DNA of 64,000 nt from an uncultured Lachnospiraceae bacterium (GCA_910588875.1 CAJURT010000005.1:66928-130927); one strand, 5' to 3'. Shown: positions 50,397 to 60,700, counted from the stretch's first letter. Made by a program: numbers and translations. The notes: generated by a model not told the origin, from the sequence alone.

Positions 50397-53300
50397 CTAC
50401 TTAAAGTACCTCACCCCAGACTCAAAGATTTTCATATCCTGTTCCCCATAAATGTTCATGGCCACCGCTTCCCCACGCCGTTCTGAATGGGCCATTTTGC
50501 CGAGGATCCTCCCGTCCGGGCTGGTAATGCCTTCAATCGCCATATAGGAGCCATTGGGATTCCAGAACTCATCCATCGTCGGCACGCCCTGGTCATCCAC
50601 ATACTGTGTCGCCACCTGCCCGTTGGCAAACAGTTTCTTCAGCCACTCCTCACCAGCCACAAAACGCCCTTCCCCATGGGAGGCCGGGTTGCAGTATATG
50701 CCTCCTGCCTCTGCACCCTGCAGCCACGGAGAACGGTTGCTTACCACCTTCGTGTAGACCATCTTGGATATGTGCCGCCCGATGGTATTCATGGCCAGGG
50801 TGGGGGAATCTGCATGCTGTTCCACGATCCGCCCTTCCGGCACCAGGCCCAGTTTAATCAGCGCCTGGAAACCGTTGCAGATCCCCAGCATCAGCCCGTC
50901 ACGCTCATTGAGGAGTTTCTCTATCTCCTCCCGGATCACCTTATTCCGGAACACTGTGGCAAAGAATTTAGCGCTTCCTTCCGGCTCATCCCCTGCGGAA
51001 AAGCCGCCGGGAAACATCACGATCTGTGCCTTTTTTATCTCCTTTTTATATATTTCCACCGACTCCCTGATATCTTCTGCTGAAAGGTTTTTAAACACCC
51101 GGGTCACCACCTTCGCCCCGGCCCGTTCAAAAGCCTTCGTGCTGTCGTACTCACAGTTTGTCCCCGGGAATACAGGGATAAATACGGTTGGCTGCGCCAG
51201 CTTATGGCTGCAGATATACACGGAATCTGTCCGGTATACCTCATTGGGCACCTGGCTTTGCTCCACGCCTGACCGGGTGGGGAACACCTTCTCCAGGGTA
51301 TTCGTCCAATGTTCCAGCGCCTCATCCAACGGGATGCTCACCGGGCCATACTCCAACGCCGCCCGGCCGGTCACCTCACCCACCAGGGTGTAGGGCATCG
51401 CCAGTTCGCCCACCTTTCCGTCCGCCACCTCGCAGACAATATTGCCCCACCCGGCACCAAAGAAGTCTCTCGGATCCAGGTTATGCTCTATCTTCACTCC
51501 CAGCTTATTGCCGAAGGCCATCTTGCTGACAGCCTCTGCCAGCCCATGCCCCTCAACCGCATAGGCCGAAAGGACGCGCCCGGCACGGATATCCTCCATC
51601 AGCTTTCCGTAACCATCCATCAGCTGGCGGTACACCGGCAGGTCATAACCGTCCCGCTCCCCGCAAAACACTACAATCTTGCTTCCTTCTTTCTTAAACT
51701 CCGGGGTAATCATGTCCTTATGGCTGGCCACATCCACCGCAAAGGACACCAGCGTCGGCGGTACATTGATCTCCCCGTGCTGCTCATCGTTGAAGGTGCC
51801 CGACATACTGTCCTTGCCGCCAATCGACGGCAATCCAAAGCCCAGCTGCGCCTGGTAAGCCCCCAGCAGGGCCGCAAATGGCACTCCCCAGCGTTTTGGA
51901 TCCTCTGTCATCCTCTTAAAGTACTCCTGGAAAGTAAAACGGATTTTCTTATAATCCCCGCCTGCTGCCACAATTTTCGCCACCGAAGCCACCACTGCAA
52001 AGACTGCGCCGTGATATGGGCTCCAGCTTGACAGATAGGGGTCAAAGCCATAACTCATCATGGTCACCGTATCCGTAGCCCCTTCAAGCACCGGCAGCTT
52101 AGCCACCATGGCCTGGGTCTCCGTCAGCTGGTATTTCCCCCCGTAAGGCATGAACACGGAGCCTGCGCCTATGGAGCCGTCGAACATCTCCACCAGGCCC
52201 TTCTGCGAACATACATTCAGATCCGCTAGCACATCCAGCCAGGCCTGCCGCACATCCGGAATGTCCTTTTTCACAAACAGGCTGCCTTCCCTGGAAGGAA
52301 CCTCCAGGATAACATCCGCCTCCTGATGTGCCCCGTTGGTGTCAAGGAATGCCCGGCTGATATCCACAATCGTCTTGTTCCGCCAGTTCATCACCAGCCT
52401 CGGCTCCTCTGTCACTACCGCCACGGAGACTGCCTCCAGGTTCTCCTCTGCCGCATAAGCCAAAAACTGCCCCACATCCTTTGGGTCAAGCACCACAGCC
52501 ATCCGCTCCTGGGACTCGGAAATGGCAATCTCTGTGCCGTCCAGACCGGCATATTTCTTGGGAACCTTATCCAGATCGATCTTCAGCCCGGCTGCCAGTT
52601 CGCCGATGGCCACCGATACCCCGCCTGCACCGAAATCATTGCATTTCTTGATTATGCTGCTGACCTCCGGCCTGCGGAACAGCCTCTGGATCTTCCTCTC
52701 CGTAGGTGCATTTCCCTTCTGCACCTCCGCACCGCAGGCTTCAATCGATGCCTCCGTGTGAACCTTGGAAGAGCCCGTGGCGCCGCCGATCCCGTCACGC
52801 CCTGTCCGGCCCCCCAGCAATACGATGATATCCCCCGGATCCGAGGTCAGGCGCTTCACATATTTCCTGGGAGCCGCACCCATGACCGCACCGATCTCCA
52901 TCCGCTTCGCCGCATAATTCGGATGGTAGATTTCCTTCACATACCCGGTGGACAGCCCGATCTGGTTGCCGTAGGAACTATAGCCGGAAGCCGCGCCATT
53001 CACCAGCTTTTTCTGTGGCAGCTTCCCCTTCATCGTCTCCCTTAAAGGCGCCGTGGGATCTGCCGCACCGGTCACCCGCATCGCCTGATACACATAAGTG
53101 CGCCCGGAAAGCGGGTCACGGATGGCGCCGCCCAGGCAGGTTGCCGCACCTCCGAAAGGCTCGATCTCCGTGGGATGGTTATGTGTCTCGTTCTTAAAAT
53201 TGACCAGCCACTCCTCTGTCACCCCATCGACGGCAACCGGAACCACAATGCTGCAGGCATTGATCTCCTCCGACTCCTCCAGATCCCCAAGTTTTCCCTC

Positions 53301-54161
53301 TGCCCTAAGCTTCTTCATCGCCAGCAGCGCCAGATCCATCAGACATACAAACTTATCATCCCGCCCCTTATAAAGCACCTCACGGTCTGTTAGGTACTGC
53401 TCATAGGTTCCCCGGATCGGCTCGTTGTAATCCCCCTCCGTAATCGTCACATTTTTCAGTTCCGTGGAAAAGGTGGTATGGCGGCAGTGGTCTGACCAAT
53501 AGGTATCCAAAACCCGCACCTCCGTCACCGTCGGCTCCCGGCGCTCCTCCTCCCGGTAATATCTCTGAATATGCCGGAAATCCTCAAACGTCATTGCCAG
53601 GTTCAATGAATCATAAAGGCTCTTCAGCCCCTGCTCATCAAAATCACAAAATCCTTCCAGGCTTGCCACATCCTCAGGCCTGTCGAACACGGTTACCAAA
53701 GTCTTGGGCTTTTCCCCATCTGCTTCCCGTGAGTCCACCGGATTGATGCAGAAAGCCTTCACTGCCGCCTTCTGTTCCCCGGTTAATGCCCCTGTCAGCA
53801 CATAGGTCGTGGCCGTCCGGATCACCGGCTCCTCATCCTCTTTTAAGAGTTTCACACACTGCTCCGCTGAATCTGCCCGCTGGTCAAACTGCCCCGGCAA
53901 ATACTCCACCGAAAACACCGTGTCCCCGGCCTCTGCCGGAAACTCCTCCTCATATACAAAGTCTACCGGCGGCTCCGAAAATACCGTCGCCAATGCCTGC
54001 CGGTAAACCGCATCCGACACATTCTCCACATCATACCGGATCAGCACCCGCACATTGCTCACCGTGCCGATATTCAGATAGTTCCCGATCTCCTCTTTCA
54101 GTTCCTTCGCCTTCACAGCAAACTGCGGCTTCTTTTCCACAAACACCCGTCTTACGCCCAC
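50397..54161 (-). CDS. purL: Phosphoribosylformylglycinamidine synthase, single-chain
   Basis: The enzyme makes FGAM from FGAR, glutamine and ATP in purine synthesis. It is the long fused form (1254 residues), combining what PurS, PurL and PurQ do separately in Bacillus. The synthetase core shows DTYWSDHCRHTTF, FKNETHNHPTEIEPFGG and GIGGATGSSKVHTEAS. The C-terminal glutaminase has the nucleophile Cys in LGICNGFQAL and the His-Glu pair in NPASHGEGRF. The start is GTG at 54159-54161, seven bases after GGAGG. No purine riboswitch was recognised in the 210-base leader. Confidence 0.97.
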   Translation of the reverse strand: MGVRRVFVEKKPQFAVKAKELKEEIGNYLNIGTVSNVRVLIRYDVENVSDAVYRQALATVFSEPPVDFVYEEEFPAEAGDTVFSVEYLPGQFDQRADSAEQCVKLLKEDEEPVIRTATTYVLTGALTGEQKAAVKAFCINPVDSREADGEKPKTLVTVFDRPEDVASLEGFCDFDEQGLKSLYDSLNLAMTFEDFRHIQRYYREEERREPTVTEVRVLDTYWSDHCRHTTFSTELKNVTITEGDYNEPIRGTYEQYLTDREVLYKGRDDKFVCLMDLALLAMKKLRAEGKLGDLEESEEINACSIVVPVAVDGVTEEWLVNFKNETHNHPTEIEPFGGAATCLGGAIRDPLSGRTYVYQAMRVTGAADPTAPLRETMKGKLPQKKLVNGAASGYSSYGNQIGLSTGYVKEIYHPNYAAKRMEIGAVMGAAPRKYVKRLTSDPGDIIVLLGGRTGRDGIGGATGSSKVHTEASIEACGAEVQKGNAPTERKIQRLFRRPEVSSIIKKCNDFGAGGVSVAIGELAAGLKIDLDKVPKKYAGLDGTEIAISESQERMAVVLDPKDVGQFLAYAAEENLEAVSVAVVTEEPRLVMNWRNKTIVDISRAFLDTNGAHQEADVILEVPSREGSLFVKKDIPDVRQAWLDVLADLNVCSQKGLVEMFDGSIGAGSVFMPYGGKYQLTETQAMVAKLPVLEGATDTVTMMSYGFDPYLSSWSPYHGAVFAVVASVAKIVAAGGDYKKIRFTFQEYFKRMTEDPKRWGVPFAALLGAYQAQLGFGLPSIGGKDSMSGTFNDEQHGEINVPPTLVSFAVDVASHKDMITPEFKKEGSKIVVFCGERDGYDLPVYRQLMDGYGKLMEDIRAGRVLSAYAVEGHGLAEAVSKMAFGNKLGVKIEHNLDPRDFFGAGWGNIVCEVADGKVGELAMPYTLVGEVTGRAALEYGPVSIPLDEALEHWTNTLEKVFPTRSGVEQSQVPNEVYRTDSVYICSHKLAQPTVFIPVFPGTNCEYDSTKAFERAGAKVVTRVFKNLSAEDIRESVEIYKKEIKKAQIVMFPGGFSAGDEPEGSAKFFATVFRNKVIREEIEKLLNERDGLMLGICNGFQALIKLGLVPEGRIVEQHADSPTLAMNTIGRHISKMVYTKVVSNRSPWLQGAEAGGIYCNPASHGEGRFVAGEEWLKKLFANGQVATQYVDDQGVPTMDEFWNPNGSYMAIEGITSPDGRILGKMAHSERRGEAVAMNIYGEQDMKIFESGVRYFK

Positions 54162-54371
54162 ACCAAATCCTCCTTTAGAATTTCTATGGCTGCCCGTCTT
54201 CCTGTCACTTACAAAAATCCTCGCGTGATCCGCTTAACTGTATCATAGCACAAAGAGATTTATAAATAAAATTAATGTATCTAATCTGCTTTATCTGTTT
54301 TACTTATATATCGTCCCCTTTTTCCTAAACAGACGAAGGGTTTTGCTTTACAGGCCAGGCTTTCCAAAAAT

Positions 54372-54418
54372 AAAACTGCAGGTAAGGCATATGCCATACA
54401 TGCCCCACCTGCAGTTTT
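54372..54418. terminator. Terminator downstream of the small membrane protein genes
   Basis: AAAACTGCAGGT and ACCTGCAGTTTT form a perfect 12-bp stem; the loop itself holds GGCATATGCC. It lies on the 3' side of the gene at 54446 and upstream of purL. Confidence 0.8.
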
Positions 54419-54445
54419 CCGCTCATTTTCCTTCTCTCAGCCCCT

Positions 54446-55120
54446 TCACGGCGCATCCGGCAAGTCCTCTGCCCTTTTCAGGCCTGAGCCTCTCACTTCC
54501 CGCCGGTAGCCCGCCCTCAACAGCAGCAGCCCCAAAAGCACCAGGACCAGCCCCAAAACAAAGCCTATCCGTACAGCCATAAAATTGACATAGCGAACCA
54601 CCAAAGGTTCTCCCATCTGTTGGATCTCAGCCTCTGTATATCCCAGTTCTCCCAGATATTCCTTATAGAATCCTGCCAGATTCCCCTCCAGAAGTTCTGC
54701 CTTGCCCTCAACAAAAATCTCTGTAGAAGGCTCTGTGCCTGACATCATATAATCAAACGTCTCTTCTGAAAGGCTGTTCAGTGCATCAACGTCCGCCTGG
54801 CGGCACTTTAGCGCAAAACACCCCGTCGCAGCCGGTATCATATAATAATTCCCTGATTTGCGGCTGCCGCTGCGGGAGCCGTCGCTGCGCTTGGTATAAG
54901 TACTCTCGGAAGCGAAATAATCTAAGGCATAGACCACATTCCCCTCCACATGGCTCCCTGGTTTCAGTTCCTTGCCCTCCTCCAAAAGTTCCTCAAAACT
55001 CACCGCCGGCTTAAAGGACACCACCAGGTCAGCAGCACACATATACAAAAGCATGCCTCCAAAAGCCAGCAGGGCCAGCACCCCCGTGTTCAGGCTTCTG
55101 ATTAAATTTCCGATCTTCAC
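54446..55120 (-). CDS. Hypothetical membrane protein, two transmembrane helices
   Basis: I do not recognise the family. The 224 residues have a helix near each end (about 14-34 and 183-203) around an extracytoplasmic domain of about 140 residues rich in charged residues (EELLEEGKELKPGSHVEGNV), and a short basic tail. The start is GTG at 55118-55120 with GAGGAG upstream. It follows the next gene by 44 bases and is probably co-transcribed with it. Confidence 0.75.
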   Translation of the reverse strand: MKIGNLIRSLNTGVLALLAFGGMLLYMCAADLVVSFKPAVSFEELLEEGKELKPGSHVEGNVVYALDYFASESTYTKRSDGSRSGSRKSGNYYMIPAATGCFALKCRQADVDALNSLSEETFDYMMSGTEPSTEIFVEGKAELLEGNLAGFYKEYLGELGYTEAEIQQMGEPLVVRYVNFMAVRIGFVLGLVLVLLGLLLLRAGYRREVRGSGLKRAEDLPDAP

Positions 55121-55164
55121 TGTTCTTAACTCCTCATCTTCCTGTTTTCCTTCTTGGGCAAGGC

Positions 55165-55776
55165 TTATTTTTTCAGCGCACGCCCCTTCTTATCCACACC
55201 CAGTTCACGGTTCACGGATTCCTGGAATACCTCTGCAAATTTCTTAAAGGCAGCTGCTTCATCCGGCTGCTGGATGTTCACCTGGCACTCTTTCCCCATC
55301 TTCGTGTTGCTGCCATCCACAGAAATAATATAGAGGTTCTTCTTCCCGCCCGGGAATTGCAGAAGCAGCTGATGGACATTTCCTCCCACATACACCAGGG
55401 TCTCGGCGCTGGCTTTGATCGGCTGCGTATAAACAATCTTTCCGCCCTCCACGCCGATGGGAACCACCCACAGATGGTCAGCCTGGTCCGGGCGGAAGCC
55501 CACCGCATAATAATGGTAAACCTCCCGCTTCATCCGTGCGCCGCCATACACCTCCTTGCTGTGGGCATATGCCGCCGTATACTGGGCTCCGTCAGGAACC
55601 AGGTTGCTGATAATCTTCCGGATATCCTCCTTCTCCTGGCTGTTCACGCCCTTCTTCTCATCCAGGCTTATCTTAATGAATAGGATAATAAATAACACCA
55701 CAAAGATACCAACGGTAATCATAAATACCTGGGGGGTAACCCCTACCATATCCGCCAGCTTCTCAATTATCGCCAT
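55165..55776 (-). CDS. Hypothetical membrane-anchored protein
   Basis: I do not recognise the family. The 203 residues start with one helix (ITVGIFVVLFIILFIKI) and then a soluble domain with YHYYAVGFRPDQADHLWVVP and ETLVYVGGNVHQLLLQFPG. A Lys-rich end follows. The layout suggests an anchored cytoplasmic or surface domain. AGGAGG precedes the ATG. It lies between a HAD phosphatase gene and another membrane protein gene. Confidence 0.75.
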   Translation of the reverse strand: MAIIEKLADMVGVTPQVFMITVGIFVVLFIILFIKISLDEKKGVNSQEKEDIRKIISNLVPDGAQYTAAYAHSKEVYGGARMKREVYHYYAVGFRPDQADHLWVVPIGVEGGKIVYTQPIKASAETLVYVGGNVHQLLLQFPGGKKNLYIISVDGSNTKMGKECQVNIQQPDEAAAFKKFAEVFQESVNRELGVDKKGRALKK

Positions 55777-55826
55777 TGCTGCTTTCCTCCTGCAAGTCTT
55801 TCTTTATTGTTCCGTTTGTTTGCGGC

Positions 55827-56630
55827 TCACTTGCCAAACTGCCCCAGCAGTTCGCCCATCTCTCCAAGCCCTGCAAACACGGCATCCGGCTTCACCTCCG
55901 ACTCAGCAATATCCGCCTCCGTCGCCTCGCCGGAGAGCACCAGGATCCCCCGGGCCCCATTGTTTACCCCGGTCTTCACATCCGTGTACAGCCGGTCCCC
56001 TACAAAGGACACCCGCTCCCGTTGTACCCTGGTAAGTTCCAGCACCATATCCACCGTCTCCGGATAGGGCTTGCCCACATAGCGCGGCTCCCTCCCGGTA
56101 GATAATGCTATCGCTGCGCACATGGCGCCGCAGTCAGGGATAAAACCCTCCGCCGTCGGGCAGTTGATATCCGGATGTGTTGCCAAAAATTCAGCCCCGT
56201 TCCGAATATATGTGCATGCCCGCTCTAATTTCTCATAGGTCAGGGTCATATCAAACCCCACCACCACCGCATCCGGCATATCTGAAGTCAAATATATGCC
56301 ATGCTCCCGGAAATTCTCTTCCAACGCCGGTGTCCCCAAAAGGAATATGGATTTCCCGGGATAAAAACATTTCAGATACTGCACCATCACGTCTCCTGAA
56401 GTCATAATCTGCTGCCGTGTAATCCGGCAATCCATCCTGGCCAGCTTCTCTATGTACTCCTTCGGAGACCGGGAGGAATTGTTTGTAAAAAACACAAACT
56501 TCTTCCCCAGCCGTTCCACCTGTCCAAGAAACTCCAATGCACCCTCCAGAATATGATCCCCCAAATAAAATGTCCCATCCATATCCAGCACAAAAAGCTC
56601 CGTCTCCCGGAGCACCTGCTCTCTCTCCAT
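55827..56630 (-). CDS. HAD-IIA family hydrolase (NagD/p-nitrophenylphosphatase type)
   Basis: The 267-residue protein has the HAD motifs LFVLDMDGTFYLGD (nucleophile Asp and acid-base Asp), VFFTNNSSRSPKEY, the conserved Lys in YVGKPYPET, and SFVGDRLYTDVKTG. The C2 cap domain lies between the second and third motifs, as in NagD-type enzymes. The substrate is probably a small phosphorylated metabolite; which one is not shown. AGGAGG precedes the ATG. Confidence 0.92.
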   Translation of the reverse strand: MEREQVLRETELFVLDMDGTFYLGDHILEGALEFLGQVERLGKKFVFFTNNSSRSPKEYIEKLARMDCRITRQQIMTSGDVMVQYLKCFYPGKSIFLLGTPALEENFREHGIYLTSDMPDAVVVGFDMTLTYEKLERACTYIRNGAEFLATHPDINCPTAEGFIPDCGAMCAAIALSTGREPRYVGKPYPETVDMVLELTRVQRERVSFVGDRLYTDVKTGVNNGARGILVLSGEATEADIAESEVKPDAVFAGLGEMGELLGQFGK

Positions 56631-56716
56631 GCATCCTCCTTCCTGCCCTTAATTTCCTGCCTGCCATCTGCCTGCAGGCATAGTCAATTATACTCCTGTT
56701 TTCCTCTTTCGTCAAA

Positions 56717-58450
56717 TCATATTCCATGGTTTGCCCGCTCTGCATGCACTCTCTTCCCCCGGATTTTCACATGCTTCATACATTCCAGCACCTCGTCTGC
56801 GCAATCCTCCGGCACCTCCACAAAGGTATACTTATCATACATGTCAATACTCCCCACCAGCTTTCCCGGCATGCCGCTTTCTCCGGACACGGCCCCCAAT
56901 ATATCGCCGGATTTTATTTTCTGGTCCTTTCCTATATTCAGGAACAAGGTTACCATGCCGGAACCTCTGTTTGGCCTTCCCCGCTTCGCGCTTCTTGCCC
57001 CCTGGTTCTCCTCCCCATAACCAAAGTCCCTGCTTCCCTTGCCCCAGCTTTTCCTCCCATAATTCCTTTCCGAACCGCGGTAACGCCCTTCTCTTCCATA
57101 CCGGTCTAAGTCTTCCAGGGAACGGGCCTCCCGGTAGTCATCAATAATATCCCTGCTCTCCTCCCCCATGCTCATCCGCAAAAGCGCCGCCGCCAGTTCC
57201 AGTGAGGTATAATCCTCCTCCAGAAGCTTTTTCTCCACAATGTGGGCCACCCGGTCCAGCTTAAGTTCCCCGATCATCTGCTTTGCCTGGGACAGCACCT
57301 TCTCTGCTTTAATCTCCGTGACATCATCCAGGGAAGGGATCGCCTGAGGGAGGATCCTGGTCTTACAGTACCGCTGGATATCCCTCAGCTTATAGGCCTC
57401 CCGCCCCACCACAAGGCTGAAGGCAATCCCTTCCCTCCCTGCCCGGCCGGTCCGGCCGATCCGATGGACATAATACTCGTCGTCCTGGGGGATGTCATAG
57501 TTAAATACTGCCTCCACATCATCCACATCAATCCCCCTGGCTGCCACATCCGTGGCCACCAGGATCTCCGTGCGCCCATTGCGGAAGCTGTTCATCACAC
57601 GGTCTCTCTGCACCTGCTTCAGATCCCCATGGAGCCCCTCGGCAAAATATCCCCTGCCCTGCAGTTCCTCCACCAGGGCATCCACCTGCCGCTTGGTATT
57701 GCAGAAAGCCACCGACAGCTTTGGCGCATACATATCCAGCAGGCGGCACATCACCTCCACCTTGGTTCTCGGCTTCACCTCATAGTAGTACTGGGTCACC
57801 TTCGGCACAGTCAATTCCTTTTTTACCACCCGGATAACCTGGGGATCCTTCTGGAAGGTGCGGGCTATCTTCATGATGGCATCCGGCATAGTGGCAGAAA
57901 AAAGGATTGTCTGCCTCTCCTGGGGAAGCTGGCTTAAGATTGTCTCCATATCCTCCAAAAATCCCATATTCAGCATCTCATCCGCCTCGTCCATAACCAC
58001 AGTACGGACCTGGTCCGGCTTCACGGTATGGCGCCTCATATGGTCCATCACCCTTCCCGGGGTGCCGATTATAACCTGGGCGCCATCCTTTAAGGAACGG
58101 ATCTGGCGCACGATATCCTGCCCCCCATAGACCGGGAGAACCTTAATCCCGTTCATATACTTTGCCAGGCTGCGGATCTCCTCAGCCACCTGGATGGCCA
58201 ATTCCCTGGTAGGGCACAACACCATGGCCTGCAGTTTCTTGCTTCTTGCATCCACCTTCTGCAAAAGGGGGATCCCAAAAGCGGCCGTCTTCCCTGTCCC
58301 TGTCTGTGCCTGGCCGATCATGTCCAGGCCTTCCATCTGCACCGGGATCGCCTTGGCCTGAATCGGTGTGGCCTCCTCAAACCCCATGTCTGTCACTGCC
58401 TTTAAAATCTTCCCGTTCAGCCCCAGTTCCTCAAATTTTATATTTTCCAT
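56717..58450 (-). CDS. DEAD-box RNA helicase with C-terminal DbpA-type RNA-binding domain
   Basis: The 577-residue helicase unwinds RNA with ATP. Motifs in order: Q motif FEEATPIQAKAIP, I AQTGTGKTAA, Ia PTRELAIQ, II VMDEADEMLNMG, III FSATMP, IV-V TDVAARGIDVDDVE, VI HRIGRTGRAG. A basic Gly/Arg/Tyr-rich linker (about 440-500) leads to a DbpA-type RRM (MVTLFLNIGKDQKIKSGDIL). Members act in cold adaptation, ribosome assembly or mRNA decay. GAGGTAAGGGA precedes the ATG. Confidence 0.94.
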   Translation of the reverse strand: MENIKFEELGLNGKILKAVTDMGFEEATPIQAKAIPVQMEGLDMIGQAQTGTGKTAAFGIPLLQKVDARSKKLQAMVLCPTRELAIQVAEEIRSLAKYMNGIKVLPVYGGQDIVRQIRSLKDGAQVIIGTPGRVMDHMRRHTVKPDQVRTVVMDEADEMLNMGFLEDMETILSQLPQERQTILFSATMPDAIMKIARTFQKDPQVIRVVKKELTVPKVTQYYYEVKPRTKVEVMCRLLDMYAPKLSVAFCNTKRQVDALVEELQGRGYFAEGLHGDLKQVQRDRVMNSFRNGRTEILVATDVAARGIDVDDVEAVFNYDIPQDDEYYVHRIGRTGRAGREGIAFSLVVGREAYKLRDIQRYCKTRILPQAIPSLDDVTEIKAEKVLSQAKQMIGELKLDRVAHIVEKKLLEEDYTSLELAAALLRMSMGEESRDIIDDYREARSLEDLDRYGREGRYRGSERNYGRKSWGKGSRDFGYGEENQGARSAKRGRPNRGSGMVTLFLNIGKDQKIKSGDILGAVSGESGMPGKLVGSIDMYDKYTFVEVPEDCADEVLECMKHVKIRGKRVHAERANHGI

Positions 58451-58560
58451 TCCCTTACCTCAACTTTCTTGCCCCTGTTATCTTATTTTATCTTGCCTGC
58501 CCTTTGACGTCCTGCCCGGAGGCGTGTGTTCCCTTGTCCACGGAGGGTATTGTCTGCAGA

Positions 58561-58600
58561 AATAAAATGAGAGGTTCCAGGACAACCCCGAATCCTCTCA
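58561..58600 (-). terminator. Terminator downstream of the response regulator gene
   Basis: TGAGAGG and CCTCTCA pair around a 19-base loop that can fold further. On the minus strand TTTTATT follows. It lies 70 bases after the response regulator stop. Confidence 0.55.
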
Positions 58601-58670
58601 CATCAACGGCTTTAACTCTAGCACACAATTTCTTATTTGTCAAATGGATTTTGGTATCTGCCAGGCTCCA

Positions 58671-59360
58671 CTACACCTTAAACCGGTAGCCCACTCCCCA
58701 GATCGTCTCTATATACTGGGGCTTCGCTGTATTAAACTCAATCTTTTCCCGTATTTTCTTGATATGCACGGTCACGGTGGCGATATCCCCGATGGACTCC
58801 ATGTCCCATATCTTAGAAAACAACTCCTCTTTGGTATAGACATGGTTAGGGTTCTGCGCCAGGAAGGCCAGGAGGTCAAACTCCTTTGTGGTGAAATTCT
58901 TCTCTTCCCCATTAATCCACACCCTGCGGGCCGTCTTGTCAATCTTAAGCCCGCGGATCTCTATCACCTCATTCTCCGAGTTCCCGCTTCCGATCAGGCG
59001 TTCATAGCGGGCCAGGTGGGCTTTCACCCGGGCCACCATCTCGCTTGGGCTGAAAGGCTTCGTCATATAATCATCCGCCCCAAGACCCAGGCCCCGTATC
59101 TTGTCGATGTCCTCCTTCTTTGCCGAGATAATGATGATCGGTGTGTTCTTCACCTCGCGGAACCTCTTACAGATCTCAAATCCATCCATCCCAGGCAGCA
59201 TCAGGTCTAAAATCATCAGGTCAAAATCCTCATTCAGCGCTCGTTCCAGCCCCTTGGAGCCATCCTCCTCCAGTTCCACCTCAAAATCACTCAGTTCCAG
59301 ATAGTCCCGCTCCAGTTCCGCAATACTGGTCTCATCCTCAATGATCAGTATCCTGCTCAT
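58671..59360 (-). CDS. OmpR-family response regulator
   Basis: The 229-residue protein has a receiver domain (LIIEDE acidic pocket, phospho-acceptor in LMILDLMLPGMDG, and the Lys in YMTKPF) and a winged-helix DNA-binding domain ending ETIWGVGYRFKV. Its start lies inside the kinase gene (23-base overlap) with AGGAGG upstream. It would be phosphorylated by the kinase and may bind the perfect dyad at 60701-60726. Confidence 0.95.
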   Translation of the reverse strand: MSRILIIEDETSIAELERDYLELSDFEVELEEDGSKGLERALNEDFDLMILDLMLPGMDGFEICKRFREVKNTPIIIISAKKEDIDKIRGLGLGADDYMTKPFSPSEMVARVKAHLARYERLIGSGNSENEVIEIRGLKIDKTARRVWINGEEKNFTTKEFDLLAFLAQNPNHVYTKEELFSKIWDMESIGDIATVTVHIKKIREKIEFNTAKPQYIETIWGVGYRFKV

Positions 59361-60450
59361 GCTGTAAAACCTCCTGATATTTTCTTAAAACAATATGCAT
59401 CTCCGTGCCGATTCCTTCCTTGCTGGTAGCCCAGATCCGTCCCCCATGGTCCTCAACGATCTTGCGAACAATCGAAAGCCCAATGCCGCTCCCGCCCTGG
59501 GAAGAATTGCGGGAGGAATCCGTACGGTAAAAACGGTCGAAAATATTGGGCAGATCCTTGGCTGCAATCCCCCTGCCGTTGTCCTCAATCTCTACCTGGA
59601 CAAAATCCCCCACATCTTTAATGCGGATATTAAGCTGCCCGCGGGGCTTATCCATATATTTAACCGAGTTCCCGATAATGTTATTGATCACCCGTTTCAT
59701 CTGCTCCGCATCCGCAATCACCACCACATCATCGCTGACATAGTTAAAATATCCGAACTCAATCCCCCGGGATTCCATGTCCAGCCCCACCTCCTCGGCG
59801 CAATCATGGAAATACCCTCCTACGTTAATCTTGGAAAAGGTATAAGGGATCTTGTTGGTGTCAATCTTGGAGTAAAAGGTCAGTTCATCAATCAGCCTGT
59901 CCATGTCATTGGCCTTATTGTAAATAGTCCGGATATACTTGTCCAGCTTTTCCGGGGAGGAAGCCACCCCGTCCATAATCCCTTCCACATAACCCTTGAT
60001 CGCCGTGATCGGCGTCTTTAAGTCGTGGGAAATATTGCTGATCAGTTCCTTGCTCTCAAGGTCGTCCTGGATCTTCTCTTCCGCATTTGCCTTCAGGCGC
60101 ATGCGCATCTCCTCGAAATCCTGGCATAGCTGCCCAATCTCATCGTCCTCCTCCACGTCCATGGTAAAATCCAGGTTGCCGTCCCGGATCTTGCGGACAG
60201 CCTCCTGCAGCTTGCTGATGGGGCGCACTACGGAACGGTACACCCACATGGTCAGCGCCGCAGAGATAAACAAAAGCATAAAAAGGCCGGAAACCATCAT
60301 CTGCACCACCATGCTCTTCACTTCCGGCTCAAAATCATCGAACTGGTACAGCACAAACAGCCGGTTCATGGAAATCATCATGCCAGCAAAGACAATCGGC
60401 AAAATGCTGAAAAAAAGAAATGCAATCAGCAGCCGGGTCCGCATCTTCAT
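59338..60450 (-). CDS. Membrane histidine kinase
   Basis: The 370-residue kinase has two membrane helices (about 6-26 and 50-70) with only about 24 residues between, so a small sensor loop. A HAMP domain follows (VVRPISKLQEAVRKI), then the H-box ISNISHDLKTPITAIKGY, the N-box INNIIGNSVKYM, and the G-boxes IEDNGRGIAAKD and GSGIGLSIV. The short loop suggests a signal within the membrane, as in antimicrobial-peptide or envelope-stress sensors; this is inference. It is transcribed before the response regulator, the reverse of the common order. Confidence 0.94.
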   Translation of the reverse strand: MKMRTRLLIAFLFFSILPIVFAGMMISMNRLFVLYQFDDFEPEVKSMVVQMMVSGLFMLLFISAALTMWVYRSVVRPISKLQEAVRKIRDGNLDFTMDVEEDDEIGQLCQDFEEMRMRLKANAEEKIQDDLESKELISNISHDLKTPITAIKGYVEGIMDGVASSPEKLDKYIRTIYNKANDMDRLIDELTFYSKIDTNKIPYTFSKINVGGYFHDCAEEVGLDMESRGIEFGYFNYVSDDVVVIADAEQMKRVINNIIGNSVKYMDKPRGQLNIRIKDVGDFVQVEIEDNGRGIAAKDLPNIFDRFYRTDSSRNSSQGGSGIGLSIVRKIVEDHGGRIWATSKEGIGTEMHIVLRKYQEVLQHEQDTDH

Positions 60451-60518
60451 TAAAAACCCACTCCTTTATGGTGTTTACGGCAGGGCTTCCTCTCCCGCCC
60501 ACGGCCTTCGGCCTTATG

Positions 60519-60571
60519 GAAAAAGACCAATAAGAAGCTGCTTTTGTGCAAGCACAACGCAGCTTCTTATT
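60519..60571 (-). terminator. Terminator downstream of the TrpXYZ-like transporter operon
   Basis: AATAAGAAGCTGC and GCAGCTTCTTATT form a 13-bp stem; inside it TTGTGC-aa-GCACAA extends the hairpin. On the minus strand CTTTTT follows. It lies 207 bases after the ATPase stop codon, beyond the HK-RR promoter, so the two transcripts overlap. Confidence 0.75.
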
Positions 60572-60700
60572 GATCCCTTCCTCACTGTGCTTCGCTTTCA
60601 CGGATATTATACCGTGTCCTCCGGACATACCGCCCTCCGGGGGATGCCTACGATTTGCTTCTGTAATTGTCCCACCTTCAGCCGGACGCAAATCGGTGCG

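Noticed and set aside
54162..54371. Purine riboswitch or PurR site upstream of purL
   Set aside because: No purine-riboswitch core or PurR-like repeat was found; only a weak TATGAT without a good -35.
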